Program-made: the position numbers and the translations under genes
Assembly: GCA_910580195.1 (NCBI GenBank)
Contig: CAJTWA010000037.1
Location: 1 to 46,385, forward strand
Source of the DNA: an uncultured Lachnospiraceae bacterium
GTDB taxonomy: Bacteria; Bacillota; Clostridia; Lachnospirales; Lachnospiraceae
Direction of reading: 5' to 3'
DNA: 46,385 bases
Notes under the pieces: generated by a model
The model's input: only the letters and a program-made list of their open reading frames with translations
Database searches by the model: none
What the model was told of the DNA's origin: nothing
Shown here: piece after piece, positions 34,429 to 42,965 of the stretch
How positions within the stretch are numbered: the stretch's first letter is position 1
Layout: each line of letters starts with the position of its first letter

Positions 34429-36255
34429 ATGTGTGGGATTGTAGGGTATATTGGTGAGTCACAGGCGGCGCCTATCTTATTGGATGGGCTGTCGAAGCTG
34501 GAATACAGAGGATACGATTCGGCGGGGATTGCCGTATATGACGGGGAACAGATCCGCGTGCAGAAGGCAGTGGGCAGGCTGAAGGTTCTCAGTGAGCTGA
34601 CCCACGACGGGGCTACCATGCCGGGGACTTCCGGGATTGGGCACACCCGCTGGGCAACCCATGGGGCTCCTTCCAGCAGCAATGCCCACCCCCATTACAA
34701 CCAGTCGGAAACCATCGCGGTGGTGCACAACGGGATTATTGAAAATTATTTAAAGCTGCGGAAACGGCTGGAGGAAAAGGGATACCAGTTCCGTTCTGAC
34801 ACGGATACAGAAGTAGTGGCGCATCTTTTGGACCGGTATTATAAGGGCGACCCGGTGGAGGCCATTACCAAAATTATGCACCGAGTAGAGGGCTCTTATG
34901 CGCTGGGGATTATTTTTAAGGAGCATCCGGGGAACGTTTATGCGGTGCGCAAGGACAGCCCGCTGATTGTAGGCCATGGGAAAGACGGCAACCTGATTGC
35001 CTCCGACGTGCCTGCCGTCTTAAAATACACAAGGAATGTATATTTTATCCAGAATGAGGAAATTGCGGTATTGTCTGGGGAAGCCATTGCGTTTTACAAT
35101 GTGGACGGGGAAGAAATCCAGAAGGAACCCACCACCATAGACTGGGATATCAACGCAGCGGAAAAAGGCGGCTATGAGCATTTTATGCTAAAGGAGATGT
35201 ATGAGCAGCCCCAGACGGTGCGGGATACCTTGAGCCCAAGGATTAAGGAGGGTTCCATCGTGATTGAGGAATTGGGGATGGATGAGGAGGAAATCCGCGC
35301 CATCCGCAAAATACATATTGTGGCCTGCGGCTCCGCCTACCATGCAGGGGTGACGGGCAAATATGTGTTTGAAGGCATGGCGAGGATTCCGGTGGAGGTA
35401 GATCTGGCCTCAGAATTCCGTTACCGGAACCCGATTTTACAGGAGGGCGACCTGGTTATTGTCATCAGCCAGTCCGGGGAAACGGCAGATTCCCTTGCCG
35501 CGTTGCGCGAAGCAAAGAAAAGGGGGATAAAGACCCTTGGCATTGTAAATGTAGTGGGCAGCTCCATTGCAAGGGAGGCCGATAAAGTCATGTATACTTG
35601 GGCAGGGCCGGAAATCGCCGTGGCAACCACCAAGGCATACACTGCCCAGCTGATTGCAGAATACCTGCTTGCCGTGAAATTTGCGCAGGTGCGCGGGGAG
35701 ATTGGCGGGACGGAAGTGGCTTTATACTTAAAGGATTTGCAGCGGCTGCCAGACCAGATTGAAATGCTTCTGAGCAATAAGGAAAGGATCCAGCATTTCG
35801 CCAACCGCTATATTGCGGCAAAAGATGTATTTTTTGTAGGGAGAGGGATTGACTATGCCATCTCCTTGGAAGGTTCCTTGAAGTTAAAGGAGATTTCCTA
35901 TATCCATTCCGAGGCTTATGCAGCGGGGGAACTGAAGCATGGCACTATTTCCCTGATTGAAGAGGGGACGCTGGTAGCCGCCGTGCTGACGCAGGAAGAC
36001 CTATATAAAAAGACCATCAGCAATATTGTGGAGCTGACGAGCCGGGGAGCATTTGTCCTTGCCGTGACAAATACAGGGAACCGGGAGATTGAGAAGGCGG
36101 CGGATTATGTGATATATATTCCCCAGACCAATAAATATTTTACCAATTCACTGGCGATTATCCCATTGCAGCTCTTCAGCTATTATGTAGCGGTAGGAAA
36201 GGGATGTGATGTGGATAAGCCGAGGAACTTGGCGAAATCTGTGACGGTAGAATAA
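34429..36255 (+). CDS. glmS: Glucosamine-6-phosphate synthase (isomerizing)
   Basis: Makes glucosamine-6-phosphate from fructose-6-phosphate and glutamine, the entry step to UDP-GlcNAc for wall synthesis. 608 residues, family length. N-terminal Cys2 nucleophile (MCGIVGYIG), EYRGYDSAGIAV, GHTRWATHGAPS; two SIS sugar-isomerase domains (HIVACGSAYHAGVTGKYV, ISQSGETADSLAALREAKKR, and later GRGIDYAISLEGSLKLKEIS); C-terminus PRNLAKSVTVE. ACAGGAGG lies 10 bases before the ATG. Only 47 bases separate it from the LCP gene, too few for a glmS ribozyme, so control by that riboswitch is excluded immediately upstream. Terminator-like hairpins follow. Confidence 0.98.
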   Translation: MCGIVGYIGESQAAPILLDGLSKLEYRGYDSAGIAVYDGEQIRVQKAVGRLKVLSELTHDGATMPGTSGIGHTRWATHGAPSSSNAHPHYNQSETIAVVHNGIIENYLKLRKRLEEKGYQFRSDTDTEVVAHLLDRYYKGDPVEAITKIMHRVEGSYALGIIFKEHPGNVYAVRKDSPLIVGHGKDGNLIASDVPAVLKYTRNVYFIQNEEIAVLSGEAIAFYNVDGEEIQKEPTTIDWDINAAEKGGYEHFMLKEMYEQPQTVRDTLSPRIKEGSIVIEELGMDEEEIRAIRKIHIVACGSAYHAGVTGKYVFEGMARIPVEVDLASEFRYRNPILQEGDLVIVISQSGETADSLAALREAKKRGIKTLGIVNVVGSSIAREADKVMYTWAGPEIAVATTKAYTAQLIAEYLLAVKFAQVRGEIGGTEVALYLKDLQRLPDQIEMLLSNKERIQHFANRYIAAKDVFFVGRGIDYAISLEGSLKLKEISYIHSEAYAAGELKHGTISLIEEGTLVAAVLTQEDLYKKTISNIVELTSRGAFVLAVTNTGNREIEKAADYVIYIPQTNKYFTNSLAIIPLQLFSYYVAVGKGCDVDKPRNLAKSVTVE

Positions 36256-36259
36256 ACTT

Positions 36260-36280
36260 CCCCGCAGCAGGGCAGCGGGG
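36260..36280 (+). terminator. Hairpin after glmS
   Basis: CCCCGC (36260-36265) pairs with GCGGGG (36275-36280), five bases after the stop codon, but without a following T-run. The region to 36400 has further GC-rich hairpins (CGCTGC-AA-GCAGCG). Confidence 0.45.
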
Positions 36281-36405
36281 TATTAGCCCGAACCTCGCTC
36301 TGCTCGGTAAAACTCTGATTGCAGCAAGCTACGGGGTATCTGGCTCTAGCTTCTTCCTTCAGGACGCTGCAAGCAGCGGGATATTAGGCCCGTGAAGGAA
36401 TCAAT

Positions 36406-36438
36406 ATTACTCCGGCGGTATTTTACTGCCGGAGTAAT
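36406..36438. terminator. Strong stem-loop between glmS and the protease gene
   Basis: ATTACTCCGGCGGTA (36406-36420) pairs with TACTGCCGGAGTAAT (36424-36438), 15 bp with one G-U and a TTT loop. A T-run follows only at 36455. Probably ends glmS transcription. Confidence 0.6.
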
Positions 36439-36454
36439 ACTATTGCTGGAAAAC

Positions 36455-36499
36455 TTTTTTATCACGTTTTTTTAAAATTGTTGTCACATTTTTATCACA
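36455..36499 (+). promoter_or_regulatory. Direct repeats upstream of the protease gene
   Basis: TTTTTTATCAC (36455-36465) and TTTTTATCAC (36489-36498) recur 33 bases apart, with a further GTCAC at 36483-36487. Three helical turns of spacing would suit a DNA-binding regulator; no known operator is recognised. Confidence 0.4.
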
Positions 36500-36574
36500 A
36501 ATTTTCCGTAAACTGCTTAATAGAAACAAGGCAAGAGCAAATAAAGCATAAGGAAAACGAAAGGAGAAAATGTT

Positions 36575-38230
36575 ATGGAAGGCAATTTTAACGGCAGCCA
36601 GAATAAGGAAAACGGCAATCATTCAGATTCTTTATATTCATACAGCTATCTCAATCAGGAGAACCAAGAGCGCAACCCCAATTACTATGAACGGCAGGAG
36701 GAGCAAGGCCAAGGGGCTGCCGGCGGGGCGGGCAGCAGCGAGAGGACTTATGTTGCAGGAGGCGGCGCACCCGCGCATGGGCAGGAAGCTGCTGGGAACG
36801 GCCAGCAATTCTATACCGCAGGGCAGCCTTCCCAGAATAATGGGGAAACTTATGGCAGCAGCCAAGATAATGGGAATGGGTACGGCAGCCCAAATGGCGG
36901 CATGTATGGCAATTCCCAGAATGGCGGGAATACCTACAGCAGCCAGTGGAACCCTGTGCCGGAGGATGGCAAGAAAAAGAAGAAGGGCAGGAAAAAGGCC
37001 GCAGGGGAGAAGAAGCCCCATGGCTTTGGCGTCACAGTTGCAAAATGCGCTGCCCTTGCCTTGGTATTCGGGCTGGTGTCCGGGACCGTGTTTTACGGGA
37101 CAGGGCTTGCCTTTGAACTGACAGGCAAAAAGAATTCCGCCCAGCTGGAAACCACCACTGGGGGGAGCGGGAAAACAGACGGGACAACTACCAGCGGCAT
37201 TTCCGGGACTGGCGTAAGCACTGCGACTACCATTAATGATGTGGCGGACATTGTGGACAACGTCATCCCCTCCATTGTTTCCATCACGAATATGGGGGTA
37301 CAGGATTTTGGCATGGATTTCTTTGGGCGTTCTTATTCTCGGGAAACAGAGAGCGCAGGGAGCGGCATTATCATCAGCCAGACAGAGGAAGAAATTTATA
37401 TTGCCACCAATAACCATGTCATTGCAGATTCCAACCAGCTTATGGTGAATTTTGTAGATAACCAGTCCGTAGCGGCAGAGGTAAAGGGGGCAGACCCCAG
37501 CACGGATTTGGCAGTGATTTCTGTTGCAATTAAGGATATTCCGGCAGAAACTATGGAAAAAATAAAAGTAGCCACCTTAGGGAATTCAGATGATATCCGG
37601 GTAGGCCAAGGCGCAGTGGCAATCGGGAATGCATTAGGCTACGGGCAGTCTGTCACCACAGGGGTAATCAGCGCCTTAGACCGGGAAGTGACGGTGGAAG
37701 ATGAAAGAGGGGGCTCCATTACAAACAGCCTGCTCCAGACCAGCGCGGCAATCAACCCTGGGAACAGCGGCGGCCCCTTAGTGAACATGAAAGGGGAAGT
37801 GATTGGGATTAACTCTGTAAAATACAATGACACCCAAGTAGAAGGCATGGGCTTTGCCATCCCGATTTCCGCAGCGGAGCCCATTATCAACGACCTGATT
37901 ACAAGGCAGGTGGTGGATGAGTCCAATTCCTCCTACCTTGGCGTGAACGGCCAAGACGTAACAGAAGATATGTCAGAGAATTTTGGCATCCCCGAAGGCC
38001 TGTACGTAACCTATGTGGAGGAAAACAGCGCTGCAGAACAGTGCGGCATTAAAAAAGGAGATGTCATATCCAAATTTGAAGGGCGGAATATCCAGTCTAA
38101 GAGTAACTTGGAGGAGATTTTGCAGTACTATGCCGCAGGGACGGAAGTAAAAATCACAATCCAGACCAACCAGAACGGGGAATGGCAGGAGCAGGAGCTT
38201 ACCGCCACCCTTGGAAAGCGGAATAACTAA
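36575..38230 (+). CDS. HtrA/DegP-like membrane serine protease with PDZ domain
   Basis: Surface quality-control protease (S1C) of 551 residues. An unusually long cytoplasmic N-terminus (1-125) rich in N, G, Q, S and Y, a lysine patch, one transmembrane helix (about 150-172), a Gly/Thr linker, a trypsin-like domain with the triad H281 (NNHVIADS), D311 (STDLAVIS) and S398 (GNSGGPL), and a C-terminal PDZ domain (about 450-545, YVEENSAAEQCGIKKGDVIS). AAAGGAGAA precedes the ATG. It stands alone between hairpins, with direct repeats upstream that suggest regulation, probably by envelope stress. The disordered N-terminus may sense or recruit partners; that is inference. Confidence 0.95.
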   Translation: MEGNFNGSQNKENGNHSDSLYSYSYLNQENQERNPNYYERQEEQGQGAAGGAGSSERTYVAGGGAPAHGQEAAGNGQQFYTAGQPSQNNGETYGSSQDNGNGYGSPNGGMYGNSQNGGNTYSSQWNPVPEDGKKKKKGRKKAAGEKKPHGFGVTVAKCAALALVFGLVSGTVFYGTGLAFELTGKKNSAQLETTTGGSGKTDGTTTSGISGTGVSTATTINDVADIVDNVIPSIVSITNMGVQDFGMDFFGRSYSRETESAGSGIIISQTEEEIYIATNNHVIADSNQLMVNFVDNQSVAAEVKGADPSTDLAVISVAIKDIPAETMEKIKVATLGNSDDIRVGQGAVAIGNALGYGQSVTTGVISALDREVTVEDERGGSITNSLLQTSAAINPGNSGGPLVNMKGEVIGINSVKYNDTQVEGMGFAIPISAAEPIINDLITRQVVDESNSSYLGVNGQDVTEDMSENFGIPEGLYVTYVEENSAAEQCGIKKGDVISKFEGRNIQSKSNLEEILQYYAAGTEVKITIQTNQNGEWQEQELTATLGKRNN

Positions 38231-38261
38231 AAGCTCCAAAAGACGGAAAGCGCCATAGGTT

Positions 38262-38414
38262 TTCAGGAGTATTTTCCTTTCCTGAATAAAAGAAATGACG
38301 AAAAGCGCCAGAAAATTTTAGGGAGTATTATCCTTCCATAATACTGGAAAGTATGGTAAAATCATAAGAAAGAAAACGGAAATGCCAATCTGGATAAAAT
38401 CTGGATTGGCGTTT
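38262..38414 (+). promoter_or_regulatory. Hairpin-rich region with promoter, upstream of carbamate kinase
   Basis: TTCAGGA/TCCTGAA (38262-38286) may end the protease transcript. AGTATTAT (38324-38331) pairs with ATAATACT (38338-38345), but ATACT (38341-38345) can instead pair with AGTAT (38350-38354). TTCCAT/TAAAAT (38334-38362, 17-base spacer) is a weak promoter over these repeats. AAATGCCAATC (38380-38390) pairs with GATTGGCGTTT (38404-38414) in the leader. Confidence 0.4.
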
Positions 38415-38512
38415 CGGCTTGCAGGGGTTACGGCAGGATTGGGAAATTCCGCGCCATAGGAAAGCCCGTGCCAACAGCAGTGCAGATTCAGGAAGATGGG
38501 AGGTTATAAACA

Positions 38513-39445
38513 TTGAGGAAGAAAAAGATTGTGATTGCCCTAGGCCACGACGCCTTGGGGACTACGCTGCCAGAACAGAAAAGCGCCACCAAAAGAACGG
38601 CAAAGGCCGTGGTGGATTTCATCAAGGACGATTACCAAGTAGCCATTTCCCACAGCAATGGGCCGCAGGTGGGGATGATACACACGGCAATGGCGGAATT
38701 CTGCAGGATTTACCCGGAATACACGGCAACGCCTATGTCCGTCTGCTCCGCCATGAGCCAAGGGTATATCGGCTATGATTTGCAGAACGCAATCCGCACG
38801 GAACTTTTAGGCCGGGGAATTTACAAGCCGGTTTCCACAGTCTTAACGCAGGTGTGCGTAGACCCTTATGATGATGCATTTTACCATCCCACCAAGGAAA
38901 TTGGCCGGGTGATGACGGAAGAAGAAGCCGAGGCGGAAGAGAAGAAGGGGAACCATGTGGTAAAGACGGAGCGTGGGTACCGCAGGATTGTGGCAGCCCC
39001 CAAGCCAGTGGACATTGTGGAAATTGACGCAATCCGGGCGCTTCTGGAGGCAGACCAGATTGTGATTGCCTGCGGCGGCGGTGGAATCCCAGTCCTTGCC
39101 CAAGGGCATAAGCTCAAAGGCGCAAGCGCAGTCATTGAAAAAGATTCTGCAGCCGGGAAACTGGCCGATCTTATAGATGCAGACCGCTTGGTGATTTTAA
39201 CCGGAGTGGAAAAGGTCTGCCTGAATTTCGGCACAGGGCAGGAAACCCCTATTGATGAAATGACGGTGGCCCAAGCCAAGGCGTATATGGAGGAAGGGCA
39301 GTTTGGGGAAGGGACCATGCTGCCTAAGATTGAAGCAGCCATTGATTTTATCGGGAATTCGGCCGTGCGCAGCGTACTGATTACAAGGCTGGATACCTCC
39401 GGCGGGGAGCTGAAAAAAATCAATGGGACAATTGTGCATAAATAA
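38513..39445 (+). CDS. arcC: Carbamate kinase
   Basis: Transfers phosphate from carbamoyl phosphate to ADP (ATP-forming) at the end of arginine, agmatine or allantoin/purine breakdown. 310 residues, family length. Seen: IVIALGHDALGTTLPEQ at the N-terminus, SNGPQVG, CVDPYDDAFYHPTKEIG, VIACGGGGIPV, VIEKDSAAGKLADLIDADRLVILTGVEKV. TTG start at 38513 with GGGAGG at 38498-38503. The usual GGNALG of the first loop reads GHDALG here. No arginine deiminase or ornithine transcarbamylase gene is near, so the source of carbamoyl phosphate is not shown by context. The leader carries several hairpins. Confidence 0.93.
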   Translation: MRKKKIVIALGHDALGTTLPEQKSATKRTAKAVVDFIKDDYQVAISHSNGPQVGMIHTAMAEFCRIYPEYTATPMSVCSAMSQGYIGYDLQNAIRTELLGRGIYKPVSTVLTQVCVDPYDDAFYHPTKEIGRVMTEEEAEAEEKKGNHVVKTERGYRRIVAAPKPVDIVEIDAIRALLEADQIVIACGGGGIPVLAQGHKLKGASAVIEKDSAAGKLADLIDADRLVILTGVEKVCLNFGTGQETPIDEMTVAQAKAYMEEGQFGEGTMLPKIEAAIDFIGNSAVRSVLITRLDTSGGELKKINGTIVHK

Positions 39446-39607
39446 ATGCATCAAAAAGTCTGCTTAGAACTTATACGGATAAGGCTGCACAATTTGAAGA
39501 TTATTGTCTGGGCAGAGCAGCAGGGCGTGCAAGGGAAAACATACGCAGGCTTTGGAAACCGCATGTTGGCATTTTGGAAATATGTACAGCTAGAATGGAA
39601 AGAATAA
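39446..39607 (+). CDS. Possible 53-residue protein coupled to carbamate kinase
   Basis: ATG at 39446 directly follows the carbamate-kinase TAA (TAAATG). The frame (MHQKVCLELIRIRLHNLKII ... LAFWKYVQLEWKE) is 53 codons, without a ribosome binding site of its own. It is basic, partly amphipathic and unlike any family I know. It could be read by re-initiation, or be chance. Confidence 0.25.
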   Translation: MHQKVCLELIRIRLHNLKIIVWAEQQGVQGKTYAGFGNRMLAFWKYVQLEWKE

Positions 39608-39696
39608 AAAGTAGAAACCATAAGGGAAATTACTGTAAAGAATAAGTTTTCATTACTATTTGTGCCTAAGTAAAAGGAAAGGAATGGGAGATTACT

Positions 39697-41448
39697 ATGA
39701 AAAATTTAAGGAAAACAAAAATTATCTGCACCCTGGGCCCGTCTACCGATAAAGGCGATGTATTAAAGCAGCTGATGTCGGAAGGGATGAACGTAGCCCG
39801 GTTTAATTTTTCCCACGGCACCCACGAGGAACAGGGGGAGCGGCTGAAAAAAGTAAAGGAGCTGCGGGAAGAACTGAACCTGCCTGTGGCAACCTTATTA
39901 GATACGAAAGGGCCGGAAATCCGCCTGCGGGATATGGAAGGCGGCAAGGTGCAGCTGGAGGCAGGCCAGAAATTCACCTTGACAACTGAGGAGATTCTGG
40001 GGAACAAGGAACGTGTATCCATTACGTACCGGGATTTGGTAAAGGATGTAGCCCCGGGCTGCCGGATTTTGATTGACGACGGCCTGATTGAGCTTGGCGT
40101 GGATGAAGTCACAGACACGGACATTGCCTGCCATGTAGTAAACGGCGGCATGATTTCCAATAAAAAAGGCGTGAATGTCCCCAATGTGGAGCTTTCCATG
40201 CCCTATATCAGCGACAAGGATTATGAGGATATTGTATTCGGCATTGAAAATGATTTTGACTTTGTGGCCGCATCTTTTGTGCGCACTGCAGACGACGTGC
40301 TGGAGATACGGAAAATTTTTGAGGAAAAGGGCTGCCATAACATCAACATTATTTCCAAGATAGAAAATATGCAGGGCGTGGATAATATTGATGAAATTAT
40401 CCGGGTTTCTGACGGGATTATGGTGGCAAGGGGGGACATGGGCGTGGAAATCCCCTTGGAGGATGTGCCGGTCATCCAGAAAATGATTATCAAAAAGGTG
40501 ATTGAAGCAGGGAAACAGGTCATAACTGCGACCCAAATGCTGGATTCCATGATGAAGAACCCAAGGCCTACCCGTGCGGAGGCTACCGACGTGGCAAATG
40601 CTATTTATGACGGGACAAGCGCAATCATGCTTTCCGGGGAAACTGCGGCAGGGCTGTACCCGGCAGAGGCTTTGAAAACCATGGTAAAAATTGCAGTCCG
40701 CACGGAGCAGGACATCAATTATACGGCAAGGTTTAAGGCAAGGCAGAACTTGAGCAACCCGGATATTACCAATGCCATTTCCCATGCAACTTGTACGACA
40801 GCAAATGACTTGAATGCGGCAGCCATTATTACCGTTACCCAGTCGGGGCGGACGGCGCGGATGATTTCGAAATACCGCCCGGACTGCATGATTATTGGCG
40901 GGAGCATGTCGCCGAAGGTGTGCCGCCAGCTGAACCTTTCTTGGGGCGTGATACCGCTTTTGATGGTTGAGAAGGATGATGCGGACGAGCTGTTTGAGTA
41001 CGCTGTGGACGTGGTGGAAAAGGCTGGGCTGATTTCCATGGGGGATATCACGGTCATTACCGGGGGCGTGCCGTTAGGGGTCCCGGGGACGACCAATATC
41101 CTGAAAGTGCATATTGCTGGGCATATTTTGCTGACAGGGGAAGGGATTAATGAGAAATCTGTGTCTGCCAGCCTTTGCGTCTGCAAGGATGTGGAGGATT
41201 TGCAGCAGCATTTTAAGGCGGGGGACATTATTGTGGCGAAGGATACCACCAATGAGATGATGGAACAAATCCGGGAGGCTTCTGGGCTGGTTGTGGAGAG
41301 CAGCGGGGCCGGGGCCCATGCGGTGATTGTAGGGCTGAGCCTTGATATCCCTGTGATTACAAACGCGGCAAATGCTACGACTGTGCTGAAAACAGGGGCT
41401 TATGTTACGCTGGATGCGAAAGAAGGGATTGTTAGGTGTAACCAGTAA
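39697..41448 (+). CDS. pyk: Pyruvate kinase with C-terminal PEP-utilizer-like domain
   Basis: Final glycolytic step, phosphoenolpyruvate plus ADP to pyruvate plus ATP. 583 residues: TKIICTLGPSTDKGD, MNVARFNFSHGTHEE, LLDTKGPEIRLRD, IISKIENMQGVDNIDEI, DGIMVARGDMGVEIP, ATQMLDSMMKNPRPTRAEATDVANAI, GETAAG. Beyond the usual C-terminal domain (ends near 475) there is an extra domain of about 105 residues with SSGAGAHAVIVGLSLDIPVI, the swivelling phosphohistidine-type fold of PEP-utilizing enzymes found in many Bacillota pyruvate kinases; the H in GAGAH matches the phosphorylatable position. GGGAG lies about 7 bases before the ATG. Confidence 0.98.
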   Translation: MKNLRKTKIICTLGPSTDKGDVLKQLMSEGMNVARFNFSHGTHEEQGERLKKVKELREELNLPVATLLDTKGPEIRLRDMEGGKVQLEAGQKFTLTTEEILGNKERVSITYRDLVKDVAPGCRILIDDGLIELGVDEVTDTDIACHVVNGGMISNKKGVNVPNVELSMPYISDKDYEDIVFGIENDFDFVAASFVRTADDVLEIRKIFEEKGCHNINIISKIENMQGVDNIDEIIRVSDGIMVARGDMGVEIPLEDVPVIQKMIIKKVIEAGKQVITATQMLDSMMKNPRPTRAEATDVANAIYDGTSAIMLSGETAAGLYPAEALKTMVKIAVRTEQDINYTARFKARQNLSNPDITNAISHATCTTANDLNAAAIITVTQSGRTARMISKYRPDCMIIGGSMSPKVCRQLNLSWGVIPLLMVEKDDADELFEYAVDVVEKAGLISMGDITVITGGVPLGVPGTTNILKVHIAGHILLTGEGINEKSVSASLCVCKDVEDLQQHFKAGDIIVAKDTTNEMMEQIREASGLVVESSGAGAHAVIVGLSLDIPVITNAANATTVLKTGAYVTLDAKEGIVRCNQ

Positions 41449-41500
41449 GTGGTAAGCAGCGCACAGGAGGATTTGGGAAGGGATCTTGCTGGGGGAGATA

Positions 41501-41566
41501 ATGGAAGTGCAGGAAAAAGGGAATTGTTGGTGGGAAGATGTATTTTATAGCGGAAAGAGGAAATAA
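41501..41566 (+). CDS. Possible 21-residue leader peptide
   Basis: ATG at 41501 is preceded by GGGGGAG (41491-41497) and encodes MEVQEKGNCWWEDVFYSGKR plus K. Its TAA directly abuts the ATG of the amidase gene (TAAATG). The strong site and the tandem Trp-Trp codons suggest translational coupling or a leader peptide; no attenuator hairpin pair is obvious. Confidence 0.35.
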   Translation: MEVQEKGNCWWEDVFYSGKRK

Positions 41567-42868
41567 ATGAAAGCATATAAGAAATGGATGGCCTGTTTGC
41601 TGATTCTGGGATTGGTGGTAAGCGGCTGCGGGAATTCTGGGAAGGATGCAGAGGGAAGGCAGCCGGCAGGGAGCCAGAAGGCAGAGGTGCAGGATCCTGA
41701 AAATAGCGCTGGAAATGAGGAAGCCTTGGCGGATGGAAATGCGCAAGGGACTGGAACAAGTTCTCAGGATGGAAGTGAAGAAAAGAGCGGGGGAGAGGCT
41801 CAAGATGGGGATTCAAAAAGCAGTGCGGATGGTTCCCAAGATGAGGATTCGCAAGGCGATGCGGATGGTTCCCAAAATGGAGATTTGCAAGCCGGTGCGG
41901 ATAGCAGCTCCCAAAATGGGGAAACCCAGAAAGATGGAAATACAAAAGGGGATACTGCTGGTCCTTCCGGGAAGGATGGGAAAACTGAAGAACCAGGGAA
42001 GCAAGCGCCTGTATTAAATCAGGAAACTGTGGTATACAACCGGGAAGAGGTAGTCACCACGGCTTCTGTCAATGTCCGGACAGCGCCATCTACGGAAAGC
42101 GAAGTGTACCAGACGGCAGCCCGCAGGAAGGAATTTGTGCGGACGGCGGACGACGGGACCTGGAGTGCGGTGGAACTGGATGGGAAAGAGTATTATGTGG
42201 CGTCGGAGTATTTGATGCTGAAATCGGAAATGAAAGACAATGGCTATTTGGTAGTCATTGACGCGGGGCATCAGGGAAAAGGGAACAGTGAGCAGGAGCC
42301 TATCGGGCCTGGGGCGTCGGAAATGAAGGCAAAGGTTTCCAGCGGGACGTCGGGGTGCGTTACCGGGCTGAATGAGTATGAACTGACTCTGGCGGTTTCA
42401 CTGAAACTGCAGGCGGAATTGGAGGCGAGGGGCTATCAGGTGGTGATGGTCCGTACCAGCCATGACGTCAATATCAGCAACAGTGAACGGGCGGCGGTGG
42501 CGAATAATGCCGGGGCGGATGCGTTTATCCGGGTTCATGCCAATGGGGCGGATGACAGCAGCGAGCACGGCATCCTGACGATTTGCCCCACTTCCGGCAA
42601 CCCCTATATGGGCAGCCTGTACAGCCAGTGCAGGAGCCTTTCCGAATGTGTGCTGGATGGGGCGGTAAACGCTACTGGGGCCAATAAGAAATACATCTGG
42701 GAAACGGACTCCATGAGCGGCATTAACTGGTGCACTGTCCCGGTTACCATTGTGGAGATGGGCTTTATGACGAACCCTACGGAAGACCAGAATATGGCAA
42801 CGGACAGTTACCAAAACCAGCTTGCAGCAGGGATTGCGGATGGGGTGGATGCGTATTTTGGAAGATAA
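41567..42868 (+). CDS. Lipoprotein N-acetylmuramoyl-L-alanine amidase with SH3 domain
   Basis: 433-residue membrane-anchored wall amidase. Lipoprotein signal with lipobox LVVSGC (C21), a long disordered acidic linker (about 22-155) of degenerate DGSQDEDSQ / DGSQNGDLQ repeats, an SH3-like domain (about 158-215, ASVNVRTAPSTESEVYQ ... YYVASEYLML), then Amidase_3 (about 222-433) with H235 (DAGHQ), E270 (GLNEYELTL), H324 (RVHANG) and E397 (VEMGF) as zinc ligands and catalytic acid. AAGAGGAAA lies before the ATG. It differs from the FN3-bearing amidase at 20125 by being lipid-anchored. A strong terminator follows. Confidence 0.94.
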   Translation: MKAYKKWMACLLILGLVVSGCGNSGKDAEGRQPAGSQKAEVQDPENSAGNEEALADGNAQGTGTSSQDGSEEKSGGEAQDGDSKSSADGSQDEDSQGDADGSQNGDLQAGADSSSQNGETQKDGNTKGDTAGPSGKDGKTEEPGKQAPVLNQETVVYNREEVVTTASVNVRTAPSTESEVYQTAARRKEFVRTADDGTWSAVELDGKEYYVASEYLMLKSEMKDNGYLVVIDAGHQGKGNSEQEPIGPGASEMKAKVSSGTSGCVTGLNEYELTLAVSLKLQAELEARGYQVVMVRTSHDVNISNSERAAVANNAGADAFIRVHANGADDSSEHGILTICPTSGNPYMGSLYSQCRSLSECVLDGAVNATGANKKYIWETDSMSGINWCTVPVTIVEMGFMTNPTEDQNMATDSYQNQLAAGIADGVDAYFGR

Positions 42869-42904
42869 ATGAAGTTTTTTGAAACAGAGATTGTGGATGA
42901 GAGG

Positions 42905-42950
42905 GAAAAATCCTGCCCCACCAGAGGATTCTGCTGGGGCAGGATTTTTC
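42905..42950. terminator. Bidirectional terminator between convergent genes
   Basis: AAATCCTGCCCC pairs perfectly with GGGGCAGGATTT (about 42908-42947). A-run before and T-run after allow it to stop both the amidase gene (plus) and the sigma-factor operon (minus). Confidence 0.9.
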
Positions 42951-42965
42951 ATTCTGAAAGGATTG

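Noticed and set aside
33371..34462. 363-residue minus-strand frame
   Set aside because: Lies fully antisense to the LCP gene at 33260, which has clear family motifs; long antisense frames are common in such G-rich codon use.
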